A stretch of 64,000 bases of DNA, taken from the NCBI GenBank assembly GCA_015178975.1, contig WHVD01000001.1:2604001-2668000 (forward strand). Reading direction: 5' to 3'. The notes below the pieces were generated by a model that ran no database searches, was not told the origin of the DNA, and saw only the letters and a list, made by a program, of their open reading frames with translations. The position numbers and the translations under genes are program-made. Source of the stretch: Hysterangium stoloniferum (Eukaryota; Basidiomycota; Agaricomycetes; Hysterangiales; Hysterangiaceae). Positions 1 to 11,805 of this stretch are shown piece after piece. Position 1 is the first letter of the stretch; each line of letters opens with the position of its first letter.

Positions 1-1161
1 CAATTTTTCTTCCGCCGGAGGCCCACTGAATTCCGTCAGGGCACCACTTCATACTATTTAGCACATTTGCAACATTTGTAATTAGTGGACTAAATGATCC
101 TGACATTCATTAGGCATACGATTCGGTTTGTTAATACATTACTGTGTGTTAACACTCTTGACTTAACAATCTGACTTAACGAAACGAATATAACGCATTC
201 CAAATGTGTAGATGTTCGAAGTACCGAATTTAATATATAGCCCAGCCAAAGTAGACCTATCAGATAGTATCAGATTGGTCAACAAGATGACGTAGGGTGA
301 CGCTGGCTCCGAGAACGTTCACAGGTAGCCTTCCGTACCTGGCGCCTCCTTCACAACAATACGAACACAATCGACGTAACTTCTTAGAAGAACGGGAAAT
401 GCATTATACAGAAGTCCAAGTGTCGGATCCTTGAATTTTGCAGCGGTGTCACGGTGGTGGGTTACATCGTCATAGCTCTCACATGCCCCACCGGCTGCAA
501 CTTGGCCCATTGAATAAACAGCAGCCAAAATACGATGAACTTTATACCAAGTCACACCAAGTCTCAGTTCCTCCCTTGTCGAAGTCTCCCCGATTTAGCC
601 TGAGGTGTCATTATATCAGCCCCTGCGAAACACCAACTTTTCCTTCAATTCAGGTCCATTTGATTACAAATCGACTGGTCAATAGCTCATCTTGTTAGTC
701 TCAATATGGTTGACACCAATGCGCTTCATAAACCGGTGCAAATACAGTTCAAAATGAGAATAGGGCGTTATGACTTGTGGCGATTCCGAATCTTTAGTGT
801 TCAAGGTCTCTGTAGCTGCACGTCATTAGACATTAATGTGTGGCATTCATCAATTCTTTTCTTTCAATCGTTATGGGATACAGGTCTACCACAAGTATGT
901 GTATTACAGATCTAGTTCTGTATTGAGGCGATGTGGGGTCTTTGAACTGAAGGTGTAACTTTCTATGGCATCCTGTACATATCACGCCTTGCGGCTGTGC
1001 TGGACCAGCACTGACATCCCAATTCTTTCAATACCTTCGCAATTGACGGTGAAATCTATGAGCAATTCATATCTTTGTGTTCTTGGCGGCATGCCTACAG
1101 TAATAATTTACATTGTCGGAGTACAGGCCTCCCAGGTGGTTGTGGATACTCGCAAATTCCC

Positions 1162-1169
1162 AATAAAAG
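1162..1169 (+). promoter_or_regulatory. Decayed TATA-like box of the secreted-protein gene
   Basis: AATAAAAG stands about 75 bp before the ATG at 1242. The paralogous gene has TATAAAAG at 38854-38861 at the same spacing, so this is probably the same box with one change. The flanking cgcaaattcc and ggccag are kept in both copies. Confidence 0.5.
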
Positions 1170-1241
1170 GCCAGCATCTGCCACTAACAAGGTCCAACTC
1201 ACCATAGTCAACGGAGTCAGCTAGAGTATTCATCCTACATC

Positions 1242-1547
1242 ATGACCTCTTTCACCTATCTTTTCAGTCTCATTGCCCTACTCTCCCTCGCTTCTGCTGC
1301 TCCTGTCATTGAATGGCAGAGCGTAGAGTCACATCAGATTGTCCCCGGCCTCCCTGCTCCCCCTGCTCCCCCTGCCTTCCCTGCCCCCTGCCTTCCCTGC
1401 TCCCCCTGCCTTCCCTGCTCCCCTGCCTTCCCTGCTCCCCTGCCTTCCCTCCCCCCCTGCCTTCCTTGCCCCCTGCCCCCCTGCCTTCCCTGCCCCCCTC
1501 CCTGGCCTCCCCCACAATGCCTCACTTGGGTAGGGCTACCCCGGTAG
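1242..1547 (+). CDS. Small secreted protein with Pro/Ala/Cys minisatellite
   Basis: The ORF of 101 codons starts with a clear signal peptide: MTSFTYLF, then a hydrophobic run through LIALLSLASA and a likely cleavage at SAA-P near residue 20. After APVIEWQ the protein becomes a low-complexity run of Pro, Ala, Leu, Ser and Cys encoded by imperfect cctgccttccctgctccc-type units (1340-1510). The paralogue at 38934-39101 has the same signal peptide but a run about 110 bp shorter, so this copy expanded or the other shrank. The start is supported by the conserved upstream promoter block. Downstream, both copies keep a stretch that in another frame reads TPVDIIALFAESN, suggesting that array length changed the original reading frame. 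Function is unknown; secretion is inferred from the signal peptide. Confidence 0.5.
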   Translation: MTSFTYLFSLIALLSLASAAPVIEWQSVESHQIVPGLPAPPAPPAFPAPCLPCSPCLPCSPAFPAPLPSLPPCLPCPLPPCLPCPPPWPPPQCLTWVGLPR

Positions 1548-2224
1548 ACATCATTGCTCTGTTTGCCGAGAGCAACTGATCCCCTCACGGTTTCCTTGGT
1601 ACGATTGGCAATTATGGAAACCGGCATTTCTAAAGCTTTATACAATTTGGGTACCTGGGGACTCATTGACAAACCCGAAGGAGTCAATATAGTCGGTTCT
1701 CAATGGACGTTAAGAATAAAACATGATGTGAATGAAAACATCACTACATACAAGGCCCAACTAGTAGCTCAAGGCTTTACACAAGTATTCGGGACAGATT
1801 ATGAAGAGACGTTTTCTCCTATTGTTCATCTAGCATCACTGAGGGTTATAACAAGCATAGCAGCCCAAAACAGCTGGCCTATAGAGCAAATGGATGTTAA
1901 CAACGCATACCTAAATGCAAGGCTTACAGAAACGGTGTATATATATGCACCAACCACTGGGATTTCCTCAAGGTCCAGCATCAAAAGTACTCAAATTGAA
2001 AAAGGCTCTATATGGTTTGAAACAATTGGGCAAAGAATGGTACAAGCTACTCGGCAAGGTGATGAATCAAATGGGATTTACTTGCTCACTCTCCGATCCA
2101 GCCGTATTCTACAAATGAGTGGAAAATGATATTATCATTATTGCAGTAGCCGTGGATGATCTCACTCTCACTGCAAATATGAACAAAGGAATAATTCAAA
2201 CAAAGGAGCAATTCAAGTTATATT

Positions 2225-3043
2225 TGTTAGGATACACACACAGGCTGGGATTCCGGAGAAACCTGCAGGATATCCGGTAGGACTTGGCTTCAGCTTATAG
2301 GCTGCGCCCTCGCTAGATCATGTTGTCCAATTTCAAACGGACGGACGGGGATCCCGGGGAGTCCAGGCGGGGTTCGTGGGTCGTAGGTCGTAAGTCGGAG
2401 GTCGTGGGTCATGAGTCGAGATAGTTGAGAGGGATAGATGCGTCGGAGCCTGCGGGCTCCGACTAGTGCGAGCAATGTGAATTAAGTAAGGTTTTAGAGT
2501 GGAAAATGTTATTAGATTACTAGGGGGAATCTAAGCTAATTTTCTGACTGGATTGTATGTACAACATCTGCCAGTTTATATAGACAGTGGAATGCATGAC
2601 ATACCAAATCCAGTAATGACGAAATCAAACTAACAAAACATGAAATGGGAATAGTAAACACCAAATTGGTGTTAGGAACGGAACGGAACGGAGTGGAGTC
2701 CGAATCGTGACAAAGCATAACCCATAAGGGGAAACGGAGTGGGAGTGGAGTCCTAAATTGTGACAGGTCATTTGACTAAAACGGGAACGGGGCTCGATTA
2801 GAGCGGTGACGGGATTCTAAGCGGGGACCGGTGACTGGTGCGTGGGACGAAGATGGACATAGACAGAGACAGAGTCCAGGGGAAGTCCGGTGACTGATAT
2901 GTGTCATAATGAGGTTGAACGTAACGAGTCTTGATGTAACGGAGTCTGGGCGGGAAATCCTATAAACAGACGATTGGTGCTTGTAGTGCGTGGGGGTGTA
3001 CGGGTTAGTGCCCAGAGTCTGGCGGGATTGTCTGGTCGTAACA
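2225..3043. mobile_element. Solo LTR of a Ty3/gypsy-type element
   Basis: An 819-bp insertion begins TGTTAGG and ends GTAACA, the LTR-type inverted terminus. It is flanked by the 5-bp target duplication atatt (2220-2224 and 3044-3048) and interrupts the copia reverse transcriptase; removing it restores the order seen in the minus-strand copia copy. Part of it (near 2284-2315, cttcagcttataggctgcgc) resembles the LTR of the chromovirus at 4416, so it is probably a related gypsy family. There is no internal coding sequence, as expected after LTR-LTR recombination. Confidence 0.85.
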
Positions 3044-4415
3044 ATATTTCAAAATGAAGGATATGGGAGAATTACATTGGCTACTGAACATAGAGGTCAA
3101 ATACGATATAAAAGTGCATACAATTTCATTTGGACAAACTGCATATATTGACCTAATTATCAAATGGTTCAATTTACAAGATGCAGCCCCAGTCGCACTA
3201 CCTATGGATCCCAAGCCATTATTATCAAAAGAGCAATGCCCTACTACACCAAGAGAATGCGAAAATATGAAGAATATTCCATATTGTGAAGCCATTAGTT
3301 CACTAATGTGGGCTGCAATGGGTACAAGACCAGATATTGCTTTTGCAGTATCTATTTTATCAATTTATGGAGAATCCAGGATGAATACATTGGGAAGCAA
3401 CAAAAAGAGTATTAAAATATTTGAAGGGAATACCAAACTTCAAATTAACATTGGGAAGAAATGAGAGTGGTATAATGGGGTATACAGATGTGGACTGGGG
3501 ACAACAACCAGATCGACACTCAATGTCAGGTTATTGTTTTCTATTAAATGGTGGAGCATTCATTCTCTTGGAATTCAAACAAACAAAGACTCATAACTTT
3601 GTCTAGCACCGAGGCCAAATTCATTGCAGCCACATATACCATCAAAGAAGCATGCTGGATTCACAAATTTATGAACGAAATCTTTCATCCATTCACCAAA
3701 TCAATCACATTACATTGCGATAATCAAGCTACTATTATCATATCTGTCACGAATCGATTATTCTTCAATAAAGTCGAATAATATTCTACTAATCGAACTC
3801 AAAAGCCTCATTCGATGAAGTATATATTCACCCTGTCGATGAAGTAAGAGGCTATTACCAGTTGCGAGAACTCACGGAAGTATTTGTCGAAGAAGTTATG
3901 ACAAGATAGATTACTAATGTCACTAATATACAGATATTTCGACTGACTTTCCTCGCTCCCTTCGTAGCCCTTTTATGCTTTTCTTCATATCGTTATGACT
4001 ATGTTATGAACTAATAATGAAATCATACATGACGTTGAAATGAGACATGTCGAAAGAGATTTGATGATGTCGAATAATGTTCAGGTTTGTCGAGTCGAAT
4101 TTGATGCATCGAAGAGTTGTCAAATATTACCTTTGATTGTTTGTGACAGTTTTGTGACTTGTGACGGTTGTGACAGTATCCTCCCTTTGTGACCGAGCCC
4201 ACGAGGTCAGAGTTTGAAAAGTTTTTTCATCCTCTATTTTCGTGTTCATCAATCAATGTCTGACATATGTAGAAGTTGATCAGCTTGAATCAGGATCTGA
4301 GTTTTTGGGTTTCGAGGATAGAGATGCAGTTAGTAAGTTGATTTCTGGGATTTCTTTAAATTAGTTAATTAGTTGTTTTTTAGAAGAAATTCCCAAAAAG
4401 CACATAGAAGACTGC

Positions 4416-4959
4416 TGTTAAGTGCCATGTCGGAAACTTATTCCAGAACTATCGGAAAGTCACCGGGAAGTTGGAAACTAGTGGATAGGGTCAGGACGTC
4501 GGCTTCAGCTTATGTGCTGTGCCTCTACGCAAATGCTCAAAGTCCTTAATTTCGGAAGTAAAGCTTACGATGGAAGATACGGATATTCAGAGTTCCGAAG
4601 AGTTCCAAATATCGAGCGTACAGAAAGACGGGAGGAGGAATAAGAAACTAAGTTGATATCAGATCTAAGGTAAAGTACAAATTCGCGGAAACTAATATAA
4701 GTCTACTCGTTATTGTACTACAAACTAAGACCATAATAAGATGGAAATGGAAGTGTTCTTAAAACGGAAATACAATAAGACATATTAGGGAGACAATATT
4801 CCGAAACAGGAATCCAACAAACAAACGAGTGAATACTTGTCAATGGACAAATTACCAAATGTGGAACAAGGGAAGAACACGGATGATACAGTAACTATGA
4901 TGTTCCGTAGTCGGAGATCGGAAGTCGGATATTGAAACATCCGGGAACGGGTTGTAACA
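4416..4959 (-). repeat. 3' LTR of chromovirus
   Basis: This 544-bp copy begins TGTTAAGTGCC and ends GGTTGTAACA. Its inner border is followed by gtactcccct, which on the minus strand is a short purine-rich tract of the kind that primes plus-strand synthesis. Compared with 11260-11805 it differs mainly by C/T and G/A changes. Confidence 0.9.
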
Positions 4960-5143
4960 GTACTCCCCTGTTAGGCCGAAATCCCATAGAGGCGATTAGG
5001 TACTGAGTGATTGAAGTGACGGCTGATTATTATGTGTCGTGAATTTTACGCAATTCTGGAGGTGAGAGTTTCGGCTGATGTTTTGAGTATAAAAACCTCC
5101 AAATATTCGAATTAACATTTTTGTTTCTTCATCCACAACTTGT

Positions 5144-6205
5144 ATGTCGATACGTCGGCCACTGTTCATCACTACCCCGGAAGATTCAGATACCGAAATT
5201 GCCATGCTTCAGAAAATGTCGAAGGTCGCAGAATTTCAACAAAAACGACAAAGGATGGAGGAGTTGAAGCGATGACACGAGGAAGAGGAAAAGGCGTTGA
5301 TGCAGGAGTTGAAAGATGTGGAAGAGGCGGAGAAATGGGAGTTGGAGCAGGCGAAGGCGGAGGCTCAGAAAAGGAAAGAAGAGGCGGAAAGGTTACAGCG
5401 GGAATCAGAGGTGGTGAAGAAACGTGAGGAGATAAGGGAAGGAAAGGTAAGTGATATCCATAGCTTCCGTGATTCCAACCGATAACTATTGGGTACAGCG
5501 ATGGAAGTAGAGGGAGAGGCTGGACCTTCGAGTCCTAAAGTAAGTGCATCTACAAAAGGACTGATAATTGAGTAACTTCCGAAACAGAAGCCAAAGGTCA
5601 AGGCTCCGGAACAGATGGAAGTGGTCCATGAAAATCCGTGTTATCGATGTTCCATATGGAGTATGATGTGTTGGAAACAGAAGGTAAAATGGGGTGGAAC
5701 TTGCTATCCCTGCGCAGTCCTCAAACTTCCGTGCACTCTCGCCTCGAAAAGGGTTCCAAAAGGTGAGAAGCCTCAGAAAACTATCGATGTGGAAGGTTCG
5801 GGAGCGGCCAAAACTGCGGAAACTGAGGTACCAAAAATGGATAGTACGGGTATGGAGCTCCTCAAGGACACAGTCCACGTGTTAGTCTTTATTGGAATGG
5901 AAGTCATGAAAATGTGAGATACACTGGATCACCATAATGAAATCCAGGAAAAGGGTTTCCGTTCATTGATTCGAAACTTCCGGAGGTAGAACAAATTCCT
6001 GGAGAAGGTAATGGTTAGCATCAGTGTGATCGCAGTTTCCGAGAGATTTTCCGATAAGGCAAGGGAACAGCCTAACGATCCGTTGGCGGAATATGTTGAA
6101 AAGAGATGGGAGTCAGGGAAAGGGCCGGAAAGTGAGGATGAAGAGGTACAGGATATGGTGGAGAGTGCAGAAATTGCGGATGATATGGGAGTGGAAATGG
6201 AATGA
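5144..6205 (+). CDS. Antisense accessory ORF in the chromovirus, spliced, coiled coil plus CxxC motifs (fossil)
   Basis: Between the chromodomain and the 3' LTR, the strand opposite to gag-pol carries a coding-like region. It reads a short N-terminal part with acidic residues, then a long Glu/Lys/Ala/Gln coiled coil (around 5300-5450), a likely intron with GTAAGT donor and CAG acceptor after REEIREGK, and a cysteine-rich block (around 5600-5770) of two similar modules, C-x2-C-x5-C and again C-x2-C-x6-C. Downstream is an acidic tail (around 6010-6205). Double cysteine modules of this kind are known in accessory ORFs of fungal LTR elements, but I cannot name the family. It is degenerate like its host element. 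Confidence 0.5.
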
Positions 6206-9200
6206 GGATTTGGGGTGTCAGAGACTTTAAAATAGATGAAAATAAATTTGACTTGTATGATTTCAAAAAATGAGCGTGATATCGGAAATAGCGGAAGTGT
6301 CGGAAACTGAAACAGAAAGAAAAAACGGAAGAGTCAGAGTGATGATAAAGGTCCAGGTTGTTTGGATAAGCCGTGTGGAAATCAGTAACAATTTCCATAG
6401 CATGTCCTAGTTCCATGGCCAATATCCATGAAGTTTCCTCATCGGTACCTTCATAACCTGCCCATTTGACTAAATAGAGCAATTTACAAGTACGTCAGCG
6501 ATTGTCGATTTTAGAATCCAAAATTTCGGAAACTTCAAATTCGGGTTCTCCGTCAATAATGACCGGAGGGGACGGAGGTTGAATACGTTCCGGGATGTTG
6601 TTAGGAACACAGGGTTCTAACATGGAAACGTGGAAAACGGGATGAACTGCTCACATACTATCGGGAAGTTGGAGAGTCCATGAGAGTGAACCGGCTTGTG
6701 CTATAATTTCAAAAGGTCCTAAGAATTTCTCAGCGAGTTTTTTAGAAGGTCGGGTAGTACGGAAGAATTGAGCTTTTACAAAAACCTGATCACCGATTTT
6801 AAAATTAGGAGGCGGGATCCTGTTTTTGTCCGCAGAATGATGATAATATTCCTGTGCGGAAGAAATAGCTTTCCGAAGTTCTTGATGTAATTCGTCGAGG
6901 TCGGTAATAAATTCTTGAGCACGGACAGAAGCCAAATCTCGTTCGGGATGTACGGTGAGATTTGGATTATAGCCTTTGTTGGTGAAGAAAGGAGATACGC
7001 TGGTAGTTGCATTCGGAAAGTTATTGTAGGCGAATTCTGCGATCGAGAGAAGGGATTTCCAGTTGTCCTGTTGATAATTGCAATAGATGCAGAGGTATTG
7101 TTCCAATGTTTGATTTACACGTTCTGTTTGTCCATCACCTTCCGGGTGATATCCCGAGGTGAAGTGTAATTTCATGTCGAGGGCTTTTCCGAGAGCCTGG
7201 AAGAAATGGGAGACGAACTTGGAGCCTCGATCGGAAGTTACGTGAGATGGAACTCCGTGTTTGGAAAATACGTGAATAATGAAAAGTTCTGCTAATTGTA
7301 AGGATGTGATTGTATCATGAGTGGGTATGAAAATGCCTTGTTTCGAGAATTGATCCACAACAACTAGAATGGATGTAAAGCCTTCAGAAGTCGGGAGTTG
7401 TTCGATAAAATCCATGGAAATTGAGTTCCAGGGCTTTTCTGGTATCGGAAGTTGCTTGAGAAGGCTGTATGGCTTATGCCTCTGGGTTTTGGAGTGTAAG
7501 CAGGTAGTGCATGACTTACAGAACTGGGTTACGAAATCTCGGAGGTTGGGCCAAGTGTATTCTCTACGGATTAAACTGAGAGTATTGTTAATGCCGTAAT
7601 GTCCGGAAATTGGATGATCATGTTTATACTGAAGTATGCGGAGTCGGAGATTGTTGGAATCTGGAACGTAGATACGTCCATCGAGACGGATAAAACCTTG
7701 AGAGTCTTGTGACCATCGGGGTTGGTCCGGATTATCAGGAACTTCTAGGTGTGGCTTGAGAGCTGGGTCGGAAGTGAGTGCGGAAAGGATATCTTGATGT
7801 AATTGCTCAATGTCCATAATCATGATGCTACGCATAATTGGATAGTAGAGGGAAGTTGCTCAGATAGATGCAGAAAGTTGTTGCATTGTAAAAACCAGTT
7901 TCAAGTTATGTGGATTAACAACAGCATAGTTACTTTCCCCCTCTTTAGGATAGACATCCCATCGTCGAGTCATGGCATCTGGTTTTCCACCAAGATGTCC
8001 GGGTCGGAAACGGATAATCATATTGAAAGCAGAGAGGAATTCAGACCAGCGGGTTAAAAGTTTAGTGGTAGAAAAATATTCGAGATTTTTTTGATCGGTA
8101 ACAATGTCAACGGGAGTTGCGGAACCTTCGAGATAATGGCACCAATGTTTGAAAGCTTCTAAAATAGCCAAAAGTTCCTTGTCATGAACGTCCTAGTTGA
8201 GTTCGGACACTGAAAGTGTCCGAGAGAGAAACACGACCAGATGAATTTCACCGTCGGAATCTTGAATGGAAAGAATCGTGGCAATTGCATAATCGGAAGC
8301 ATCGGTTTCCACAATAATCGGAACATCAGGTTTCCAATGGGAGAGAATCGGGGCGGAAGTGAAAGCATTTTTTAAAGTCTGGAAGGCGGAGTGGCATTTG
8401 TCGTCAAAGACCCATGGTTGAGGTTTACGGGTAAGACGAGTGAGCGGTACTGTAATATCCGAGTAGTTCCGAATAAAACGACGGTAAAAGTTGGCGAAAC
8501 CTAAAAATGACTGAATATCCTTGACTTTCCGTGGTTCGGGCCAATCACAGACAACTTGAACCCGGGTTTCATCCATACAGAGACCATCAGGTCCGATAAT
8601 GAAACCTAAGTATTCAATAGAATCCATGTCAAAGTAGCATTTTTTACTGTTGGCGAAAAGACCGTTTTTATGGAGTCTTCAGAAGACTTCACGGACTTGT
8701 TTGTCGTGGAAAGCGGGATCCTCGGAAAATACCAAAATGTCGTCCAAATAGACTATGACACATACATCAAGCATGTCGGAAAATATATCATTAACAAAAT
8801 GTTGAAAAGCGGAAGGGGCGTTGGTAAGGCCGAACGGCATAACCAACCATTCAAAGGATCCATAGCGAGTTCGAAAAGTGGTTTTCCATTCATCGCCCTC
8901 GGCAATTCGGACCAAATGATAGGCGTGTTTGAGGTCTATTTTGGTGTAAATCTGAGCTTTCCGTGGGGCATCAAGTAAATCAGTAACGAGTGGAAGTGGA
9001 TACTTATCTTTCCGCATGATGGAATTTAATCCTCTGAAATCGACACAGAGTCGAAGGGAGCCATCCTTCTTATGGACGAAAAGGACGGGTGCTCCATACA
9101 GAGACTTTGAGGGATGGATAAAACCTATCGACAGATGTTCATCCAGGAACTCCCGAATAGACGAAAGTTCCGATTGGGATAACGGGTAAATAGGTCCTAA

Positions 9201-11246
9201 CGGAGGGTTTGAACCAGGCTCAATATCGATTTTTAAGTCGTAGGGCCTATGTGGTGCAAGCCTGTCAGCTTTTTGCTTACTGAAAATGTCTGCAAAATCA
9301 TGGTATTTTTCAGGAACTCCTTCCAGGTCGGCTTTTAGCTTGGATAATTCTGGAGTTGCAAAACGTCCAGATGCTTCATCAACTTTTAAGCTGATCGAAA
9401 AACACTGCGAACCATCCAGTTTACTCGCCCTAACAAATGCCAAAGTGTTGATGAGAGAGATTTTTGGGGGCACAGAGGTTTCGGTAGAAGCTGGAGGTGC
9501 CGTAAATGCCGAAAAGGCATTGGCCGGAAGAGACGCTGCAGGAGGAACCGAAGTGTCGGGAATCCGGAAATTAATACTGCCCAATACCCAGTCAATCAAC
9601 GGATTATATCGGGTGAGCCAGTTGTATCCAAGAACTACCAAACAGCTAGAGTCCAACTGTGTTACGAAAAAAGTAACCGTCTGGGATGTTCCACAAGGGA
9701 ACCGGATAGACATGTTGCAGGCTTGGGTAATTGCCGTATTGCTAGTGCCGTCAAACAGACGCAAGGAAATTGTGGGAACAGAATGGAGTTTCAGATTATG
9801 TTTCGAGGCAAAGGTGGTATCTACAAAACAGTGTGTGGAGCCGGAATCTATCAGAGCTCGGAACACTAAATTTCCAAGAAAGTCAGAAACGAGTTTTACA
9901 AATAATGAATTGGGATTAGAGAGAGCGGACGCGTTGAGACGGATAACCTCAGAAACACAGAGAGAGTCAACGCAACCCTCTGTCCATGCAGATTCCGGAG
10001 GGTTGCTTACTCTTTTTTCGACTCCGTGGCGGGTTTTTCCTTAGATGTTGTAGTCGTAGTGGAAGTTGCCACGCGAGCCTTGGAAGAGTTATATTTAACG
10101 GTACAGTCGGAAACCTTGTGTCCGCCTTTCCCACAGAAAAGGCAGAGGTTGTTGTCCATACGTCATTGTTTCTCCTTCGGGGTGAGTTTACCGTCGGTGC
10201 CCAACAAATGGGAAATGTCGGGTTTGTCGGAAGTTGACTGTTTTTCCTTGTTGGATTTCTTGTCTTTCTTCTGGTCGGAGGTTGATTTGCCAGTATTCGT
10301 GCCAGAGTTGCATTGCCGGTGTTATTGCCTGTGTTGTTGCCAGAAGACTTGCTAGTCGACGCCTTGTTATTCTGAGAATGTTCCGTCGGATTCTCTCGAG
10401 AGACCTTGGCTTTTTGTTCCCAATAACGGGCATCGGATGTTTGAGCTTTAATCCACATGAGTTGGAGAGTTTTCGGCTTTCCATCTATGCAGATTTCATC
10501 TTTGAGGCGTGACGGAAGTCCCATATAGAAATGGTGTCTGAGGGTGGAATCGTCCCATCCACATCGTGTGGCGAGAGTATTGAACTTGATGAGATAATCG
10601 GAAACTCGTTGGTTATCCTTCATTTTGAGCATCATTAATTCATTTTCCGCTTCACCGGATTGATCGTAAGGTCTGAAATTAGTTTCCAGTTCTTCCACAA
10701 AAGTGTCCCAGTCGTCGAGCCATACAGGTGTCTCGTCAGATATTCCAGATAGTCTGGGTTCGAACCAATCTTGAGCGGTATCCTTGAGATAAGAGAGCGC
10801 AAAATTAACTTTTCGACTGTCGGATTTAAATGCGGAGGGTCGATCTCGGAAACTGAAATGGCATTGAAGAAGGAAATTCTTCAATTTTTTCGGATTCTTG
10901 CTGGTAAATGGTTTGGGTTCTTTGACTCCGGTGCGGGATGATTCTTTACTATCCTCAGCGGATTTCAAGTAGTCAGCGAATTTCACAATGGAGTTGATGA
11001 ACAACATTTCAGTCGGTTCATTGGAAGATTTCTTTTTCGATGTCTCCGGCTGATCTTCTGCTGGGGAACATTGGTGTCCTTTGTTACCTTGGTCACCTCC
11101 TCGGTAACTTCTTCGACCGAAGCTGATGTTGTCGGCTGAAAAGGGGTTTTGGGTTGAGTGGTGTAAAGTTGCAACGGGGATTGAAGTTGGGATGGTCCTT
11201 CGGCAGCTTTGCGTTTGGGACCCATGATGAGCAAGTCGCAGAGTTC

Positions 11247-11257
11247 AGATCTGATAT
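11247..11257 (-). promoter_or_regulatory. Putative self-priming primer-binding site of the chromovirus
   Basis: Two bases inside the 5' LTR the sense strand reads ATATCAGATCT. Its exact reverse complement, AGATCTGATAT, occurs within the same LTR at 11510-11500 on the sense strand. In Tf1/sushi-type chromoviruses the 5' end of the mRNA folds back and primes minus-strand synthesis on such a site instead of a tRNA. The placement and 11-nt length fit that mechanism. The palindromic AGATCT core could produce part of the match by chance. Confidence 0.55.
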
Positions 11258-11259
11258 AC

Positions 11260-11805
11260 TGTTAAGTGCCGTGTCGGAAACTTATTCCGGAACTATCGGA
11301 AAGTCACCGGGAAGTCGGAAACTAGTGGATAGGGTCAGGACGTCGGCTTCAGCTTATGTGCTGCGCCTCTACGCAAACACTCAAAGTCCTTAATTTCAGA
11401 AGTAAGGCTTACAATGGAAGATACGGATATTCAGAGTTCCGAAGAGTTCCAAATATCGAGCGTACAGAAAGACGGGAGGAGGAATAAGAAACTAAGTTGA
11501 TATCAGATCTAAGGTAAAGTACAAAATCGCGGAAACTAAGATAAGTCTACTCGTTATTGTACTACAAACTAAGACCATAATAAGATGGAAATGGAAGTGT
11601 CCTTAAAATGGAAATACAATAAGACATATTAGGGAGACAACATCCCGAAACAGGAATACAACAAACAAACGAGTGAATTACTTGTCAACGGACAAATTAC
11701 CAAATACGGAACAAGGGACGAATGTGGATGACATGCTAACTATGATGTTCCGTAGTCGGAGATCGGAAAGTCGGATATTGAAACATCTGGGAACAGGTCG
11801 TAACA
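11260..11805 (-). repeat. 5' LTR of chromovirus
   Basis: This 546-bp copy begins TGTTAAGTGCC and ends GGTCGTAACA. It contains the AGATCTGATAT segment (sense strand 11510-11500) that matches the primer site. Its right flank, atgatgtcg, continues as the remnant LTR of element B. Confidence 0.9.

Larger units (their letters stand above)
1..1600 (+). repeat. Low-copy repeat A, copy 1 (5' end outside window)
   Basis: This stretch is about 85-90% alike by eye to 37600-39186 and, for its first half, to 53160-53820. Shared landmarks are the motif ccggaggcccactgaatt near the start, a block near 310-560, a promoter-like block and a small secreted-protein ORF near the end. Copies 2 and 3 have an internal direct duplication of about 200 bp starting at gggcacc-acttcatac, which copy 1 shows only once. 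Copies 2 and 3 are preceded by LTR-like and primer-site-like sequence, so this could be the inside of a nonautonomous LTR element or a duplicated host segment. The right edge is cut at about 1600 by a copia fragment. Confidence 0.75.
4416..11805 (-). mobile_element. Ty3/gypsy chromovirus, near full length, broken
   Basis: The element lies on the minus strand, with LTRs at 11260-11805 (5') and 4416-4959 (3'). In sense order: gag about 11234-9970 with a CCHC knuckle (CLFCGKGGHKVSDC, rev. comp. near 10090-10135); protease with DSG (ALIDSGSTHCFVD); reverse transcriptase with YLDD, within about 9870-8200; RNase H about 8400-7860; integrase about 7835-6651 with an HHCC finger, D-D-E residues and a GPF module; chromodomain near 6490-6360. 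The LTRs differ at roughly 30 of 545 sites by eye, mostly transitions, so it is moderately old. It looks nearly complete in layout but has several breaks (about five to eight). No matching target duplication flanks it. Confidence 0.9.

Noticed and set aside
1306-1687. Several long overlapping ORFs on both strands over the C-rich array
   Set aside because: Low-complexity sequence keeps all frames open. Only the frame with a signal peptide and a conserved promoter was kept.
9286-10044. 252-codon plus-strand ORF over the chromovirus pol-gag region
   Set aside because: It is the antisense shadow of protease and gag, with no domain of its own, unlike the cysteine-motif ORF at 5144-6205.
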